This document shows positions 1 to 8,689 of a stretch of 64,000 nucleotides of DNA, piece after piece. Origin of the DNA: Actinomycetospora sp. NBRC 106375. GTDB lineage: Bacteria; Actinomycetota; Actinomycetes; Mycobacteriales; Pseudonocardiaceae. Location of the stretch: contig NZ_BSTS01000002.1 of the NCBI RefSeq assembly GCF_030269665.1, positions 248,001 to 312,000 of the forward strand, read 5' to 3'. Position 1 is the stretch's first letter; every line of letters starts with the position of its first letter. Under the pieces are notes generated by a model. That model had not been told where the DNA came from. It searched no databases and saw only the letters and a list, made by a program, of their open reading frames with translations. Both the position numbers and the translations under genes were made by a program.

Positions 1-228
1 CGCGTCGGTGACGACCTCGCCCTGCAGCTCCAGCACCAGCCGCAGCACGCCGTGCGTCGACGGGTGCTGCGGACCCATGTTGATGACGATGCGCTCGTCG
101 CCCGCGGTCTGGTCGACCATCTCGTCCCAGTCGCCACCGGTGACCGTGTAGACGGTGCCCTCGGTGGTCTCGCGGCTGGAGGCGCCATAGGGATCGGGAC
201 GAGCCGGGTCGTCGTGTGTGGTGCTCAC
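1..228 (-). CDS. nuoD: NADH-quinone oxidoreductase subunit D (partial, 3' end outside window)
   Basis: Subunit of the cytoplasmic arm of respiratory complex I that helps form the quinone-reduction site. Only the first 76 codons are present; the gene runs off the left edge. A short acidic N-terminal stretch leads into GPQHPSTHG at residues 52-60, the hallmark of NuoD. The GTG start overlaps the nuoC stop (GTGA), so it is read as the next gene of the nuoA-B-C-D operon and is probably translationally coupled. Identification is firm despite truncation because of the motif and the gene order. Confidence 0.93.
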   Translation of the reverse strand, partial: MSTTHDDPARPDPYGASSRETTEGTVYTVTGGDWDEMVDQTAGDERIVINMGPQHPSTHGVLRLVLELQGEVVTDA

Positions 229-1046
229 GTGTAGGCCCTCCGCTGGTCGGGCGGCGGGATCTCCGCGTCGTGGTACTCCACGGGGATGCCGCCGAGCGGG
301 TAGCTCTTGAGCTGCGGGTGGCCGTTCCAGTCGTCCGGCATGAGGATCCGGGTCAGGCTCGGGTGGCCGTCGAAGACGATGCCGAACATGTCCCAGGTCT
401 CGCGCTCGTGCCAGTCGGCGGTCGGGTAGACGTCGACCAGCGACGGGCAGTGCGCGTCGTCGAGCTCGAGGGCGACCTCGAGGCGCAGTCGGCGCCGGTA
501 GGTCATCGACAGCAGGTGGACCACGACGTGCAGCTGCTGCGGCACGCCCTCGCCGTAGTCGACGCCCGAGACCCCGGAGCAGAACTCGAAGCGCAGCGCG
601 GGGTCGTCGCGCAGGGTGCGGGCGAGCCGCACGAGGTGCTCGCGGTCGACGTACCAGGTCATCTCGCCGCGATCGACGGTCACCTGGTGGACGCACGTGT
701 CGAAGTCGACGCCGGGGGCGTCGGTGTCGTCGGCCAGCGCCGCGGCGGCCTCGTCGGCGACCTCGTCGAACCAGCCGCCGTAGGGGCGTTCGGCAGGCGC
801 CGGGGCGTAGCCGGGCAGGCGCAGGCCGCCGAAGCCCGTCGTGTCGCCCGAGCCCTGGATGCCGAACATCCCCTCGCGGGCGCGGCCGGCGGTGGAGCCG
901 CTGACGTCGCGGCGCGCGATCTCCTGCGGGCCAAAGGCCGTGCCGGCCGAGCCGGGGTTCGACGCGCCGGTCGGGCCGCTCGCGCCGCCGGCGCCGGTGC
1001 CGGGGGTCTCGGGCTTCTTGTCGTCCTTGCCGGGATCACCAGACAT
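225..1046 (-). CDS. nuoC: NADH-quinone oxidoreductase subunit C
   Basis: Hydrophilic 30-kDa-type subunit of complex I, 273 residues. The N-terminal ~80 residues are Gly/Pro/Ala-rich and probably disordered, which makes the protein longer than a minimal NuoC. The conserved C-terminal part carries [16 protein letters not shown], the NuoC signature, followed by a Pro/Tyr-rich tail. The ATG start lies inside the end of nuoB (11-bp overlap) and the stop overlaps the nuoD start. A later start would trim the low-complexity N-terminus and cannot be excluded. Confidence 0.95.
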   Translation of the reverse strand: MSGDPGKDDKKPETPGTGAGGASGPTGASNPGSAGTAFGPQEIARRDVSGSTAGRAREGMFGIQGSGDTTGFGGLRLPGYAPAPAERPYGGWFDEVADEAAAALADDTDAPGVDFDTCVHQVTVDRGEMTWYVDREHLVRLARTLRDDPALRFEFCSGVSGVDYGEGVPQQLHVVVHLLSMTYRRRLRLEVALELDDAHCPSLVDVYPTADWHERETWDMFGIVFDGHPSLTRILMPDDWNGHPQLKSYPLGGIPVEYHDAEIPPPDQRRAYT

Positions 1047-1632
1047 GCTCGGCCTTCGCCTCCCCCGTCTTGCGGTCCTTCTTCGCGTACTTCTCCGACG
1101 ACGGCAGCAGCTCGAGCTTCTCGCCCTGGGCGCGGCGCTCGGCGGCGAGCTCGGCGCGCACCGGGCCGAGCGGCTCGGCCTGGATCTTCTGGTGCAGCTT
1201 GAGGATGGCGTCGATGAGCATCTCCGGGCGCGGCGGGCAGCCCGGCAGGTACATGTCGACGGGCACGACGTGGTCGACGCCCTGCACGACGGCGTAGTTG
1301 TTGAACATGCCGCCCGACGAGGCGCAGACGCCCATGGCGAGCACCCAGCGGGGCTCGGCCATCTGGTCGTAGATCTGGCGCAGGACCGGGGCCATCTTGT
1401 TGGTCACGCGGCCCGCGACGATCATCAGATCGGCCTGGCGGGGGCTCGGGCGGAAGACCTCCATGCCGAAGCGGCCGAGGTCGTAGCGCGGGGCGCCCGA
1501 GGTCATCATCTCGATCGCGCAGCACGCCAGCCCGAAGGTGGCGGGCCACAGCGACGCCTTGCGGGTCCAGTTGACCAGGCTCTCGACGCTGGCCAGCACG
1601 ATCCCGTTCGGGAGCTTCTCTTCCAGTCCCAT
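1036..1632 (-). CDS. nuoB: NADH-quinone oxidoreductase subunit B
   Basis: Complex I subunit that binds the terminal [4Fe-4S] cluster N2 and passes electrons to quinone. 198 residues. The four ligand cysteines are visible: the tandem pair in [11 protein letters not shown], one in MGVCASSGG and one in [11 protein letters not shown] chose the ATG giving [10 protein letters not shown] because it lies just after the nuoA stop and matches the usual family N-terminus; the frame stays open far upstream, but that stretch is antisense-style shadow. Operon order nuoA-B-C-D with overlaps supports co-translation. Confidence 0.97.
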   Translation of the reverse strand: MGLEEKLPNGIVLASVESLVNWTRKASLWPATFGLACCAIEMMTSGAPRYDLGRFGMEVFRPSPRQADLMIVAGRVTNKMAPVLRQIYDQMAEPRWVLAMGVCASSGGMFNNYAVVQGVDHVVPVDMYLPGCPPRPEMLIDAILKLHQKIQAEPLGPVRAELAAERRAQGEKLELLPSSEKYAKKDRKTGEAKAEHVW

Positions 1633-1634
1633 GT

Positions 1635-2000
1635 CTAGCTCCAGTCCAGCCCGCCGCGACGCCAGACGTAGGCGTAGGCGAACGCGACGGTGGCGACGAA
1701 CAGCACGATCTCGACGAGGCCGAACAACCCGAGCGCGTCGATGTTCACCGCGAACGGGTAGAGGAAGACCATCTCGATGTCGAAGAGGATGAACAGCATC
1801 GCCGTGAGGTAGTAGGCCACCGGGATGCGACCGCCGCCGGCGACCGGCTGCGGCGAGGGCTCGATGCCGCACTCGTAGGAGTCGAGCTTCGCGCGGTTGT
1901 AGCGGTGGGGTCCGATGAACGGCGCGGCGGTCACCGAGAACAGCCCGAACGCCGCGGCGAGCGCGAACATGACGATGAGCGGGACGTAGGGGTCCAGCAT
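1635..2000 (-). CDS. nuoA: NADH-quinone oxidoreductase subunit A
   Basis: Small membrane subunit of complex I at the junction of the membrane and peripheral arms. 121 residues with three hydrophobic segments and the family motif [10 protein letters not shown] in the first loop. The ATG giving [10 protein letters not shown] has a good ribosome-binding site (AAGGAG, 6 nt upstream); an in-frame extension upstream lacks one. First gene of the nuo operon. The 165 bp between it and menJ hold the operon promoter region and a pair of GAGGRCGTCC repeats. Confidence 0.96.
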   Translation of the reverse strand: MLDPYVPLIVMFALAAAFGLFSVTAAPFIGPHRYNRAKLDSYECGIEPSPQPVAGGGRIPVAYYLTAMLFILFDIEMVFLYPFAVNIDALGLFGLVEIVLFVATVAFAYAYVWRRGGLDWS

Positions 2001-2109
2001 CGTCGCTCCTTCCCTCCTGAGGTGCTGCGCATCGGGAGTCACGTGGTGGGTGGCCCGGCCCACGCCGGGGGCCGTGCCGCGGATCACGCTCGACGGGCGA
2101 GGGCGACCC

Positions 2110-2151
2110 TAATGAGGACGTCCGCCCGGTGATCCGATGAGGGCGTCCTAA
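2110..2151. repeat. Pair of intergenic GAGG(A/G)CGTCC elements
   Basis: Two related units lie between menJ and nuoA: TAATGAGGACGTCC (2110-2123) and ATGAGGGCGTCCTAA (2137-2151). Each is centred on a near-palindromic GRCGTCC core. The same core occurs in the two hairpins after proC near 53.8 kb, so it looks like a dispersed intergenic element. Here it could act as a terminator for menJ or as part of the nuo promoter region. Confidence 0.45.
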
Positions 2152-2165
2152 CCTCGGCGGCCACG

Positions 2166-3524
2166 TCAGGCCGCCCGCGACACCTCCTTCGCGCGTCGAC
2201 CCGTGCTCTCGGGCGGGGGTGCGTCCCGCAGCGGCGGCACCATCCGCAGGGCGAGCTCGAGCACGCGGTCGCCCGCGTCCCCGTCGCGGCCGTCGGTCAG
2301 ACCGGCGAAGAGCTTGAGCGCGGCTCCCATGACCCGCCGCCGCGGCAGGCCGAGCCGCAGGGCGTGGTGCATGAACCGCGGGCGCCCCAGCGCGCCCGCC
2401 GCCCGGTTGCCGACGCGGTAGTAGCTGCCCAGCGCGTGGCGGACCGCGGCCGGGTACGCGGCCAGCGCGCGCTCGCGGCCGGGACCCTCGGGGCGGGCCA
2501 TCGCCTGCACGACGCACTCGGCGGCGAGCGCCGCGGACTGCAGCGCGTACGCGATGCCCTCGCCGCTGAAGGGGTTGACCATGCCGCCGGCGTCGCCGAC
2601 GAGCACGAGGCCGTCGCGGTAGAGCGGGGTGCGGCTCAGACCCATGGGCAGCGCGGCACCGCCGATCGGGCCGGTGGCGTTGTCCTCGGTCAGGCCCCAC
2701 GCGGCGGGCAGGCCGTCGAGCCAGGAGCGCAGCATCGCCCGGTAGTCGCGCTTGTCGCTCTGCCGGGTCGCGAGGACGCCGAGCCCGACGTTGGCGGTGC
2801 CGTCGCCCATGCCGAACACCCAGCCGTAGCCGCCGTGCAGGTCGGCGCCGACGCCCGGGCGGTCGTGGAGCCCGAGGTGGGTCTCGAGGTAGGCGTCGTC
2901 GTGGCGCGGGCTCGTGTAGTACCGGCGGACCGCGACGCCGAGCGGGCGGTCGTCGCGCTTGGCGATGCCGAGGCTCAGCGCGGTGCGCGCGCCGACGCCG
3001 TCGCAGGCGACGACGAGGGGTGCGGTGAAGGTCGCGGGCGTGCGCTCCGGGCCGCGGCGCGCCTCGACGCCGGTGACCCGCCCGGTCCGCTCGTCGACCG
3101 TCGTGCCGGCGACCGAGACGCCCTCCTCGACGCGAGCCCCGGCGGCCCGGGCGTGGTCGGCGAGCATCTGGTCGAAGTCGCGGCGCGGGCGCACGAGGCC
3201 GTAGGCGGGGTAGGTCGCGAGCTCGGGCCAGTCGAGCTCGACGCTCGCGCCCCCGCCGACGACCCGCAGCCCGCGCTGGTGGCGCCAGCCGGCCTCCTCG
3301 CGCGTGTCGACGCCGAGGTCGACGAGCTGCTTGACCCCGCGCGGGGTGACGCCGTCGCCGCAGACCTTCTCGCGCGGGAACGTGGCCTTCTCCAGCACGA
3401 GGACGTCGAGGCCGGCGCGCGCCAGGTACGTGGCCACCGTGGAGCCCGCGGGACCGGCACCCACGACCACGACGTCGGCGTCGCTGTCGTCGGGGCTGCG
3501 GCGCGCTCCGGTGGTGGCGGACAC
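2166..3524 (-). CDS. menJ: FAD-dependent geranylgeranyl/menaquinone reductase (MenJ family)
   Basis: Flavoprotein reductase of the geranylgeranyl reductase family. In mycobacteria the homologue MenJ saturates one isoprene unit of menaquinone; that assignment is by family and by the menaquinone genes nearby. 452 residues. Visible: [10 protein letters not shown] dinucleotide-binding loop near the N-terminus, [11 protein letters not shown], and [16 protein letters not shown], the second FAD motif. The GTG giving VSATTGARR is preceded by AAGGGAG 9 nt upstream; a second GTG ten codons earlier is the alternative. A GTGAA-TTCG-TTCAC palindrome sits just upstream. Hydrophilic, probably peripheral at the membrane. 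Confidence 0.85.
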   Translation of the reverse strand: MSATTGARRSPDDSDADVVVVGAGPAGSTVATYLARAGLDVLVLEKATFPREKVCGDGVTPRGVKQLVDLGVDTREEAGWRHQRGLRVVGGGASVELDWPELATYPAYGLVRPRRDFDQMLADHARAAGARVEEGVSVAGTTVDERTGRVTGVEARRGPERTPATFTAPLVVACDGVGARTALSLGIAKRDDRPLGVAVRRYYTSPRHDDAYLETHLGLHDRPGVGADLHGGYGWVFGMGDGTANVGLGVLATRQSDKRDYRAMLRSWLDGLPAAWGLTEDNATGPIGGAALPMGLSRTPLYRDGLVLVGDAGGMVNPFSGEGIAYALQSAALAAECVVQAMARPEGPGRERALAAYPAAVRHALGSYYRVGNRAAGALGRPRFMHHALRLGLPRRRVMGAALKLFAGLTDGRDGDAGDRVLELALRMVPPLRDAPPPESTGRRAKEVSRAA

Positions 3525-3540
3525 GGCGACTGGCTCCCTT

Positions 3541-3554
3541 GTGAATTCGTTCAC
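3541..3554. promoter_or_regulatory. Short palindrome at the menJ start
   Basis: Perfect inverted repeat GTGAA-TTCG-TTCAC, 17 bp upstream of the chosen menJ start and overlapping the alternative GTG. It is AT-richer than the surroundings. It resembles a small repressor operator, but no cognate regulator is adjacent, so this is only a candidate. Confidence 0.3.
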
Positions 3555-3740
3555 TAGCTCGGCACCCGGGAGTGTAGGGATCGTGTGTCGAGATCGCCCG
3601 CCGAGGGTGGTGTGGATCCGGTGTCGGGAGGCCGACGAACGCAGGCTCGCGGGTGTCCAGCGCGTTGCTCGGCGTGTCTCGTCACCGAGCATGTGGCGAT
3701 CCTGGCGTGAGACGCCAGGAAAGCCGCATTGCTCGCACAC

Positions 3741-3790
3741 CCCGTGTGCGCTGACACCACACCGTGTGCGCTGACACCATCCCGTGCGTC
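3741..3790. repeat. 20-bp tandem repeat between menJ and menG
   Basis: Two nearly identical 20-bp units, CCCGTGTGCGCTGACACCAC (3741-3760) and ACCGTGTGCGCTGACACCAT (3761-3780), are followed by a decayed third copy starting CCCGTGCG. Each unit contains GTGTGCGCTGACAC. The array lies about 10 bp beyond the menG stop, so it could be a terminator relic, an operator for the upstream side of menJ, or a dispersed repeat. The rest of 3555-3740 shows no convincing gene. Confidence 0.6.
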
Positions 3791-3793
3791 GGG

Positions 3794-4504
3794 TCAGGGG
3801 CGGGTGGCGGTGTGGAGGGCGACGATGCCGCCGGTGAGGTCGCGCCAGGCCACCGAGCGCCAGCCGGCGGCGGCGATCCGCTCGGCGAGGGCGGCCTGGT
3901 CAGGCCAGGCGCGGATCGACTCGGCGAGGTAGACGTACGCGTCGGGGTTGGAGCTCACCGCGCGGGCCACGCGGGGCAGCGCGCGCATGAGGTAGTCGGT
4001 GTAGACGCGGCGGAACGGCGCCCAGACCGGGCGGGAGAACTCGCAGACCGCGAGGGTGCCGCCGGGCTTCGTGACCCGGGCGAACTCCGCGAGCGCGGCA
4101 TCCGGGTCGACGGTGTTGCGCAGCCCGAAGGAGATGACGACCGCGTCGACCGAGGCGTCGGGCAGCGGCAGGTCCAGGGCGTCGGCGGCGACCAACGGCA
4201 GCCCGGCCGTCGCGGCCCGCGAGCGCCCGGAGCGCAGCATCCCCAGCGAGAAGTCGGTGGCGAGGCAGCGGGCGCCGGTGCGCGCCAGCTCCACGGTGGA
4301 GACGCCGGTGCCGGCGGCGACGTCGAGGACGGTGTCGCCGGGCCCGACGGCGAGCGCCTCGCGCGTGGCACGGCGCCAGCGAACGTCCTGGGCGAACGAC
4401 AGCACGGTGTTCGTGAGGTCGTAGCGCGCGGCGACGCCGTCGAACATCCGGGCGACGGCGCTCGGGTCGCGGTCGAGCTGCGCGCGGGAGCCCCCCGCGC
4501 TCAC
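3794..4504 (-). CDS. menG: Demethylmenaquinone methyltransferase
   Basis: SAM-dependent C-methyltransferase of the UbiE/MenG family that converts demethylmenaquinone to menaquinone, the last ring modification of the pathway. 236 residues. Near the N-terminus is [13 protein letters not shown], a UbiE signature; motif I is [12 protein letters not shown]; later [10 protein letters not shown] matches the second UbiE signature. The GTG start overlaps the stop of the DUF3592 gene (GTGA), which favours it over the much longer in-frame extension. It is the last gene of the leftward mrp chain, an unusual partnership linking quinone synthesis and ion antiport. Confidence 0.93.
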   Translation of the reverse strand: MSAGGSRAQLDRDPSAVARMFDGVAARYDLTNTVLSFAQDVRWRRATREALAVGPGDTVLDVAAGTGVSTVELARTGARCLATDFSLGMLRSGRSRAATAGLPLVAADALDLPLPDASVDAVVISFGLRNTVDPDAALAEFARVTKPGGTLAVCEFSRPVWAPFRRVYTDYLMRALPRVARAVSSNPDAYVYLAESIRAWPDQAALAERIAAAGWRSVAWRDLTGGIVALHTATRP

Positions 4505-5130
4505 CGCGAGCCCGCCCCGGCCATCTCCGGCTCGCCGTCCTCGCGCTCGTCGGAGGACCCGGCGCCCGGCGGCACCGGGGACCCCTGCCAGCGTGCGCGG
4601 GCCTCGGCGTCGCGGCGGCGCCGGCGGGCGCGGGCAAGCAGCCAGGCAGACGGCGCGAGCACGGCCCACAGGACGACCAGCCCGAGCGCGACGGGCACGA
4701 GACCCTCGGACCAGGTGCGGCCGGCGACGCGGACGAGCTCGGGGTCGGTGCGGTCGTACTCGACGCGGACGAGCTGGCCCGGCTGGAGCCCGCGCGGGTA
4801 GAACACGCCCTTCTCCGGGGTGAGCACGGCGCCGTCGTCGGCGGTGAACCGGACGAAGGTGTGCGGGCGCGACCCGCCCTCGAGCACCTCGGCCACCGCC
4901 CGCCCCTCGTTCGCGTCGATGTGCGCGTCGTTGCGAGCGGCGGCGACGAGCACGAGCCCCAGCAGGACGGTGACCACCAGGCCCGCGACGACCACGATCT
5001 CGGGCGCGCGGCGCCCCGCCGGGCGGACGATCTCGCGGGCGGCGACGAGCACCGGCACGACCCGCTCCCGGGCCTGCCGCACCAGCTCGCGCAGCCACCT
5101 CATCGTCCCGAGTCTAGGGAGGCGGCTCAT
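4501..5130 (-). CDS. DUF3592-type membrane protein
   Basis: Protein of unknown function, 209 residues. One hydrophobic segment (about residues 47-68) and a second near residues 150-175 bracket an extracytoplasmic region with [15 protein letters not shown], typical of DUF3592 proteins. The C-terminus is Arg-rich then acidic. The ATG start shares ATGA with the mrpG stop, and the stop shares GTGA with menG, so it is embedded in the operon. A second start at MRWLREL nine codons later is possible. Function cannot be assigned; its position suggests a role tied to the antiporter or the membrane quinone pool. Confidence 0.7.
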   Translation of the reverse strand: MSRLPRLGTMRWLRELVRQARERVVPVLVAAREIVRPAGRRAPEIVVVAGLVVTVLLGLVLVAAARNDAHIDANEGRAVAEVLEGGSRPHTFVRFTADDGAVLTPEKGVFYPRGLQPGQLVRVEYDRTDPELVRVAGRTWSEGLVPVALGLVVLWAVLAPSAWLLARARRRRRDAEARARWQGSPVPPGAGSSDEREDGEPEMAGAGSR

Positions 5131-5540
5131 CCCGGCTCGCCGTCGGGCCCGGTCCGTGCGGTGTCCGGTCCGGGGTCGGCGACGTCCGGGCTGTCGTCGA
5201 GCTCGTCGACGTAGAGCAGGTCCCGCCGCACCCCGTCGCCGCGGTGGGCGAGCCGCCCGACGACGTGGGCGGTGACCGGCGCGGTCACGAGCTGGAACGC
5301 CCCGACCAGCACGAGCATCCACACGTCGACGCTCGTGCGCAGGTGCAGCGCGCCCCCGACGACGACGAGCAGCAGCCCGACGACCTGGGGCTTCGTGGCC
5401 GCGTGCATCCGGCTCAGCACGTCGGGCAACGAGAGCAGACCCACCGACGCGACGAGGGTCAGCAGCACCCCGAGCACGATCAGGACGGTGCCGACGGTGT
5501 CGAGCGCGATCTCGAGGCCGGTCTCGGCGGGCCCGGTCAC
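5127..5540 (-). CDS. mrpG: Na+/H+ antiporter subunit G (Mrp/Mnh)
   Basis: Small membrane subunit of the multisubunit Mrp cation/proton antiporter. 137 residues with three hydrophobic helices and LLSLPDVLSRMHAATKPQ, the MnhG signature. The hydrophilic tail of about 40 acidic residues is longer than usual. Start overlaps the mrpF stop; stop overlaps the next gene. Last of the canonical A-to-G series. Confidence 0.93.
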   Translation of the reverse strand: MTGPAETGLEIALDTVGTVLIVLGVLLTLVASVGLLSLPDVLSRMHAATKPQVVGLLLVVVGGALHLRTSVDVWMLVLVGAFQLVTAPVTAHVVGRLAHRGDGVRRDLLYVDELDDSPDVADPGPDTARTGPDGEPG

Positions 5541-5821
5541 CGGCCGGTCCCCCGCCGCACGAAGCGGGCCACGGTGGTGGAGCCCAGGAACCCGACCAGG
5601 CTGATCGCCACGACCACCGGCACGAGAGCGGAGTCGCCGGTGAGGGCCGCGTAGGCCACGAGCCCGCAGAGGAACTCGGCGACGAGCACGTCGAGGGCCA
5701 CCAGGCGGTCGAGACCCGTCGGGCCCCGCAGCAGCCGGACCACGACGAGGACCGCCGACAGCCCGAGCAGCACGAGCGACACGACCAGCACCGCGTCGAG
5801 CAGGGAGAGCAGGGTGCTCAC
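5537..5821 (-). CDS. mrpF: Na+/H+ antiporter subunit F (Mrp/Mnh)
   Basis: Membrane subunit of the Mrp antiporter, 94 residues, three transmembrane helices. VVRLLRGPTGLDRLVALDV matches MrpF/MnhF. The GTG start overlaps the mrpE stop (GTGA). The frame is open upstream but that part is an out-of-frame reading of mrpE, so the overlap start is preferred; it has GGAGGTGAC just before it. Confidence 0.93.
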   Translation of the reverse strand: MSTLLSLLDAVLVVSLVLLGLSAVLVVVRLLRGPTGLDRLVALDVLVAEFLCGLVAYAALTGDSALVPVVVAISLVGFLGSTTVARFVRRGTGR

Positions 5822-6390
5822 GTCACCTCCTCCTCGGCCACGGCACCGGCGGCCGGCGCCGCCGGCCTCCCGAGCGCCGCGACGATGTCGGCCTCGAGCC
5901 GGCGCACCTGCGCGCGGAACGCCGCGACGGCCTCCGCGTCGCCGGCGCCGAGCACGTGGGCGTAGACCGTGCGCTCCTCGGGCCGTGCCTCGATCACGAC
6001 GCTGCCCGGCACGAGCGAGAGCGTCTCGACCACCATCGCCATGACGAACTCCGAGGACGACGCGAGACGGACCGCGACGACCGAGCTGCGGATCGGCGGC
6101 CCCGGCAGCACCGCCTGCAGCGCCTGCCACGCCACCTGCAGGCTCGACACCACGAGGTCGGCGGAGAAGCGCCCGACCGCACGGAGCGCGGCGAGCGGGT
6201 GCAGCCAGCCCCGGCCCGGCGCGGGCGGCAGCGGGAACGCGGCGAGGACGAGGAGCGCGACGGCGAGCCCGCCGAGCACGTTCGCCCACGAGAACGTGCC
6301 CCACAGCAGCACCCACACCAGCACGAGCCACACCACGGGGACCGCGCGGCGGAGCAGCCCCGCGGTGTCGGGCGGGGTCGGGCGGCTCAC
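5818..6390 (-). CDS. mrpE: Na+/H+ antiporter subunit E (Mrp/Mnh)
   Basis: Membrane subunit of the Mrp antiporter, 190 residues. Two or three N-terminal transmembrane helices are followed by a soluble domain with SLVPGSVVIEARPEER and YAHVL, as in MnhE. GTG start overlaps the mrpD stop (GTGA); stop overlaps mrpF. The C-terminal 30 residues are Ala/Glu-rich. Confidence 0.93.
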   Translation of the reverse strand: MSRPTPPDTAGLLRRAVPVVWLVLVWVLLWGTFSWANVLGGLAVALLVLAAFPLPPAPGRGWLHPLAALRAVGRFSADLVVSSLQVAWQALQAVLPGPPIRSSVVAVRLASSSEFVMAMVVETLSLVPGSVVIEARPEERTVYAHVLGAGDAEAVAAFRAQVRRLEADIVAALGRPAAPAAGAVAEEEVT

Positions 6391-8201
6391 CGGGCGACCC
6401 GGTCGTCGACGGTCTGCGCGAAGACCGCCGAGATGTAGGGCGTGCGGCTGACGAGGTCGTCGGCGGCCTGGTCGGCGACCGCGTACAGCGGGCCCGCGAC
6501 GACCGTGAGCGCCAGCCCGAGAGCCACCAGCGCGCCGGTGGCCCCGGCCATCACCACGGGCAGCCGCGACGACACCCGGTCGTTCGGGGTGCCGAGGAAC
6601 CGGCCGGTGAGCACGGGCGCGCCGTCCGCCGGGGCCATCCGTGCCACCGGCCAGTCGACCTCGGCGCCGCTGTTGGCCCCTGCGTTCGCGATCGTGCGGG
6701 CGGTGCCCGGCGCGACACCGGTGAGGACCCCGCTGCGCGGCGCCGGGGCACCGGGCAGGCGTCCGGTGTCCTCGGCGGCGTCCTCCTCGTCCGCGTCCGC
6801 CGGCGACTCGTCGGCGTCGGGGTCGGCGTCGGGGTCCGCCGGCTCCGGCACCGGGATCTGGTCGGCCGGGCGCCAGAACGCCAGCACCCAGACCTTGGTG
6901 ACCGCGTAGAGCGTCAGCAGGCTCGTGAGCACCGAGACCACCACGAGCACCCAGGCCAGCGCCGAGCCGTCGGCGACACCGGCCTGCACCAGGCCGAGCT
7001 TGCCGACGAAGCCCGACAAGGGCGGGATGCCGCCGAGGTTCATCGCGGGCACGAACCACAGGATCGCGAGCAGCGGTGACGCGCGGGCGAGACCGCCCAG
7101 CCTGCTGACCGACGTCGAGCCCCCGACGCCCTCGATCAGCCCGACGACGCAGAAGAGCGTGGCCTGCACGGTGATGTGGTGGACGACGTAGAAGACGGCG
7201 CCGGCCACGCCCATCGGTGTCGCGAGCGCGATCCCGAAGATCATGTAGCCGATGTGGCTGACGAGCGTGAACGACAGGACGCGCTTGATGTCGTACTGGG
7301 CGATGGCCCCGAGCGCACCGACGACCATCGTCAGCGCGGCCGCCACCAGCAGGATCGTGTGCGTGACCTCGGAGCCGGGGAACAGCAGCGTCTCGGTGCG
7401 GATGATCGAGTAGACGCCGACCTTGGTGAGCAGGCCGGCGAACACCGCGGTCACCGGCGCGGCGGCGGTCGGGTAGCTGTCGGGCAGCCATGCCGACAGC
7501 GGGAACACCGCGGCCTTGATGCCGAACGCCGTGAGCAGCACGAGGTGGATCGCGAGCGCGGTGCCCGGCGGCACCGCGGCCATGCGCACCGAGATCTGGG
7601 CCAGGTTCAGCGTGCCGACCGCGGCGTAGACGAGGGCGATGCCCACGAGGAAGACCAGCGAGGACACCACGTTGACGACGACGTAGGTGACGCCCGCGCG
7701 GACCCGCGAGCGGCTCCCGCCGAGGGTCAGCAGCACGTAGCTGGCCATCAGCAGGACCTCGAACCCGACGTAGAGGTTGAACAGGTCCCCGGACAGGAAC
7801 GCGTTCGCGACGCCCGCGGCCAGGATCAGGTAGGTCGGGTGGAAGATCGTGATCGGGGTGGCCTCGTCGCGGTCGTAGACGCCCTGCCCGATCGCGTAGA
7901 CCAGCACGGCGAGCGTCACCGTCATCGAGGTCAGCAGCATCAGCGCCGACAGCGGGTCGACCACGAGCGTGATGCCCAGCGGCACCGGCCACGACCCGAC
8001 CGTCACCACGATCGGCCCCGACAGGGCGGCCGCCACGAGCAGCAGCGCCGCGATGACGACCACGATCGACAGCACGGCGACGCTCACCGCGCGCTGCAGC
8101 GTGGGGCGCCGCGAGAGCACGAGCGTCAGGCCCGCCCCCAGCAGCGGGAGGAGCGTCGGGAGCGGGATGAGGGTCGCGAGCAGGCTGGAGCCGGGGTTCA
8201 C
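6387..8201 (-). CDS. mrpD: Na+/H+ antiporter subunit D (Mrp/Mnh)
   Basis: Large polytopic subunit homologous to the proton-pumping NuoM/NuoN subunits of complex I. 604 residues, about 100 more than a typical MrpD because of a hydrophilic insertion very rich in Asp, Glu, Ala and Pro (roughly residues 450-540) before the last membrane helix. Core shows ~12-14 hydrophobic segments, FGIKAAVFPLSAWLPDSYPTA containing the conserved lysine, and GGIPPLSGFVGK. The GTG start overlaps the mrpC stop (GTGA). Confidence 0.93.
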   Translation of the reverse strand: MNPGSSLLATLIPLPTLLPLLGAGLTLVLSRRPTLQRAVSVAVLSIVVVIAALLLVAAALSGPIVVTVGSWPVPLGITLVVDPLSALMLLTSMTVTLAVLVYAIGQGVYDRDEATPITIFHPTYLILAAGVANAFLSGDLFNLYVGFEVLLMASYVLLTLGGSRSRVRAGVTYVVVNVVSSLVFLVGIALVYAAVGTLNLAQISVRMAAVPPGTALAIHLVLLTAFGIKAAVFPLSAWLPDSYPTAAAPVTAVFAGLLTKVGVYSIIRTETLLFPGSEVTHTILLVAAALTMVVGALGAIAQYDIKRVLSFTLVSHIGYMIFGIALATPMGVAGAVFYVVHHITVQATLFCVVGLIEGVGGSTSVSRLGGLARASPLLAILWFVPAMNLGGIPPLSGFVGKLGLVQAGVADGSALAWVLVVVSVLTSLLTLYAVTKVWVLAFWRPADQIPVPEPADPDADPDADESPADADEEDAAEDTGRLPGAPAPRSGVLTGVAPGTARTIANAGANSGAEVDWPVARMAPADGAPVLTGRFLGTPNDRVSSRLPVVMAGATGALVALGLALTVVAGPLYAVADQAADDLVSRTPYISAVFAQTVDDRVAR

Positions 8202-8689
8202 CGCGGACCCTCCCCGCGTCCGGCGGCCGCGTGCGCCGGGTCGGGCAGCGACTCGGTGTCGTCCGGGTCGGTGTCGGAGGTGCTCTCGCACCCGGCGGTG
8301 TCGAGCTCCTCCTCGTCCTCCTGCTCGCCGCGGGCCAGGCGGCGCCGCACCGAGCGGTCCTCGACGTCCTCGGTGAGGTCGTCCTCGCGCTCGAGGGTCC
8401 ACGCGCGGTGGATCAGCGCGAGCAGGAACGCGGTCACCCCGAGCGTGATGACGATGGCGGTGAGCACCAGTGCCTGGACCAGGGCGTCGCTCATCGCGGC
8501 GTCGGGGGCGCGGCCGACCAGCGGCGCCTCGCCCGCGCGGCCGCCCGCGACGACGACGAGCACGTTCGTGGCGTTGCCGAGCACCAGGATGCCGAGCAGC
8601 ACGCGCGTGAGGCTGCGCTCGAGGATGAGGTAGACGCCGGCGGTGTAGAGCACGCCGACCAGGGCCAGCAGGACGATCGGCGAGGTCAC
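8198..8689 (-). CDS. mrpC: Na+/H+ antiporter subunit C (Mrp/Mnh)
   Basis: NuoK-like membrane subunit of the Mrp antiporter. 163 residues: three transmembrane helices with LLGILVLGNATNVLVV and ALVQALVLTAIVI, then a ~55-residue hydrophilic, acidic tail not usual for MrpC. The GTG start overlaps the mrpA stop (GTGA), which distinguishes it from the very long open frame that continues upstream antiparallel to nothing recognisable. Confidence 0.92.
   Translation of the reverse strand: MTSPIVLLALVGVLYTAGVYLILERSLTRVLLGILVLGNATNVLVVVAGGRAGEAPLVGRAPDAAMSDALVQALVLTAIVITLGVTAFLLALIHRAWTLEREDDLTEDVEDRSVRRRLARGEQEDEEELDTAGCESTSDTDPDDTESLPDPAHAAAGRGEGPR

Noticed and set aside
216-1202. Plus-strand open frame opposite nuoC/nuoB
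   Set aside because: Shadow of the nuo genes; no start signal or recognisable domain.
3554-3760. 68-codon minus-strand frame upstream of menJ
   Set aside because: Poor codon pattern, overlaps tandem repeats and palindrome, no ribosome-binding site.
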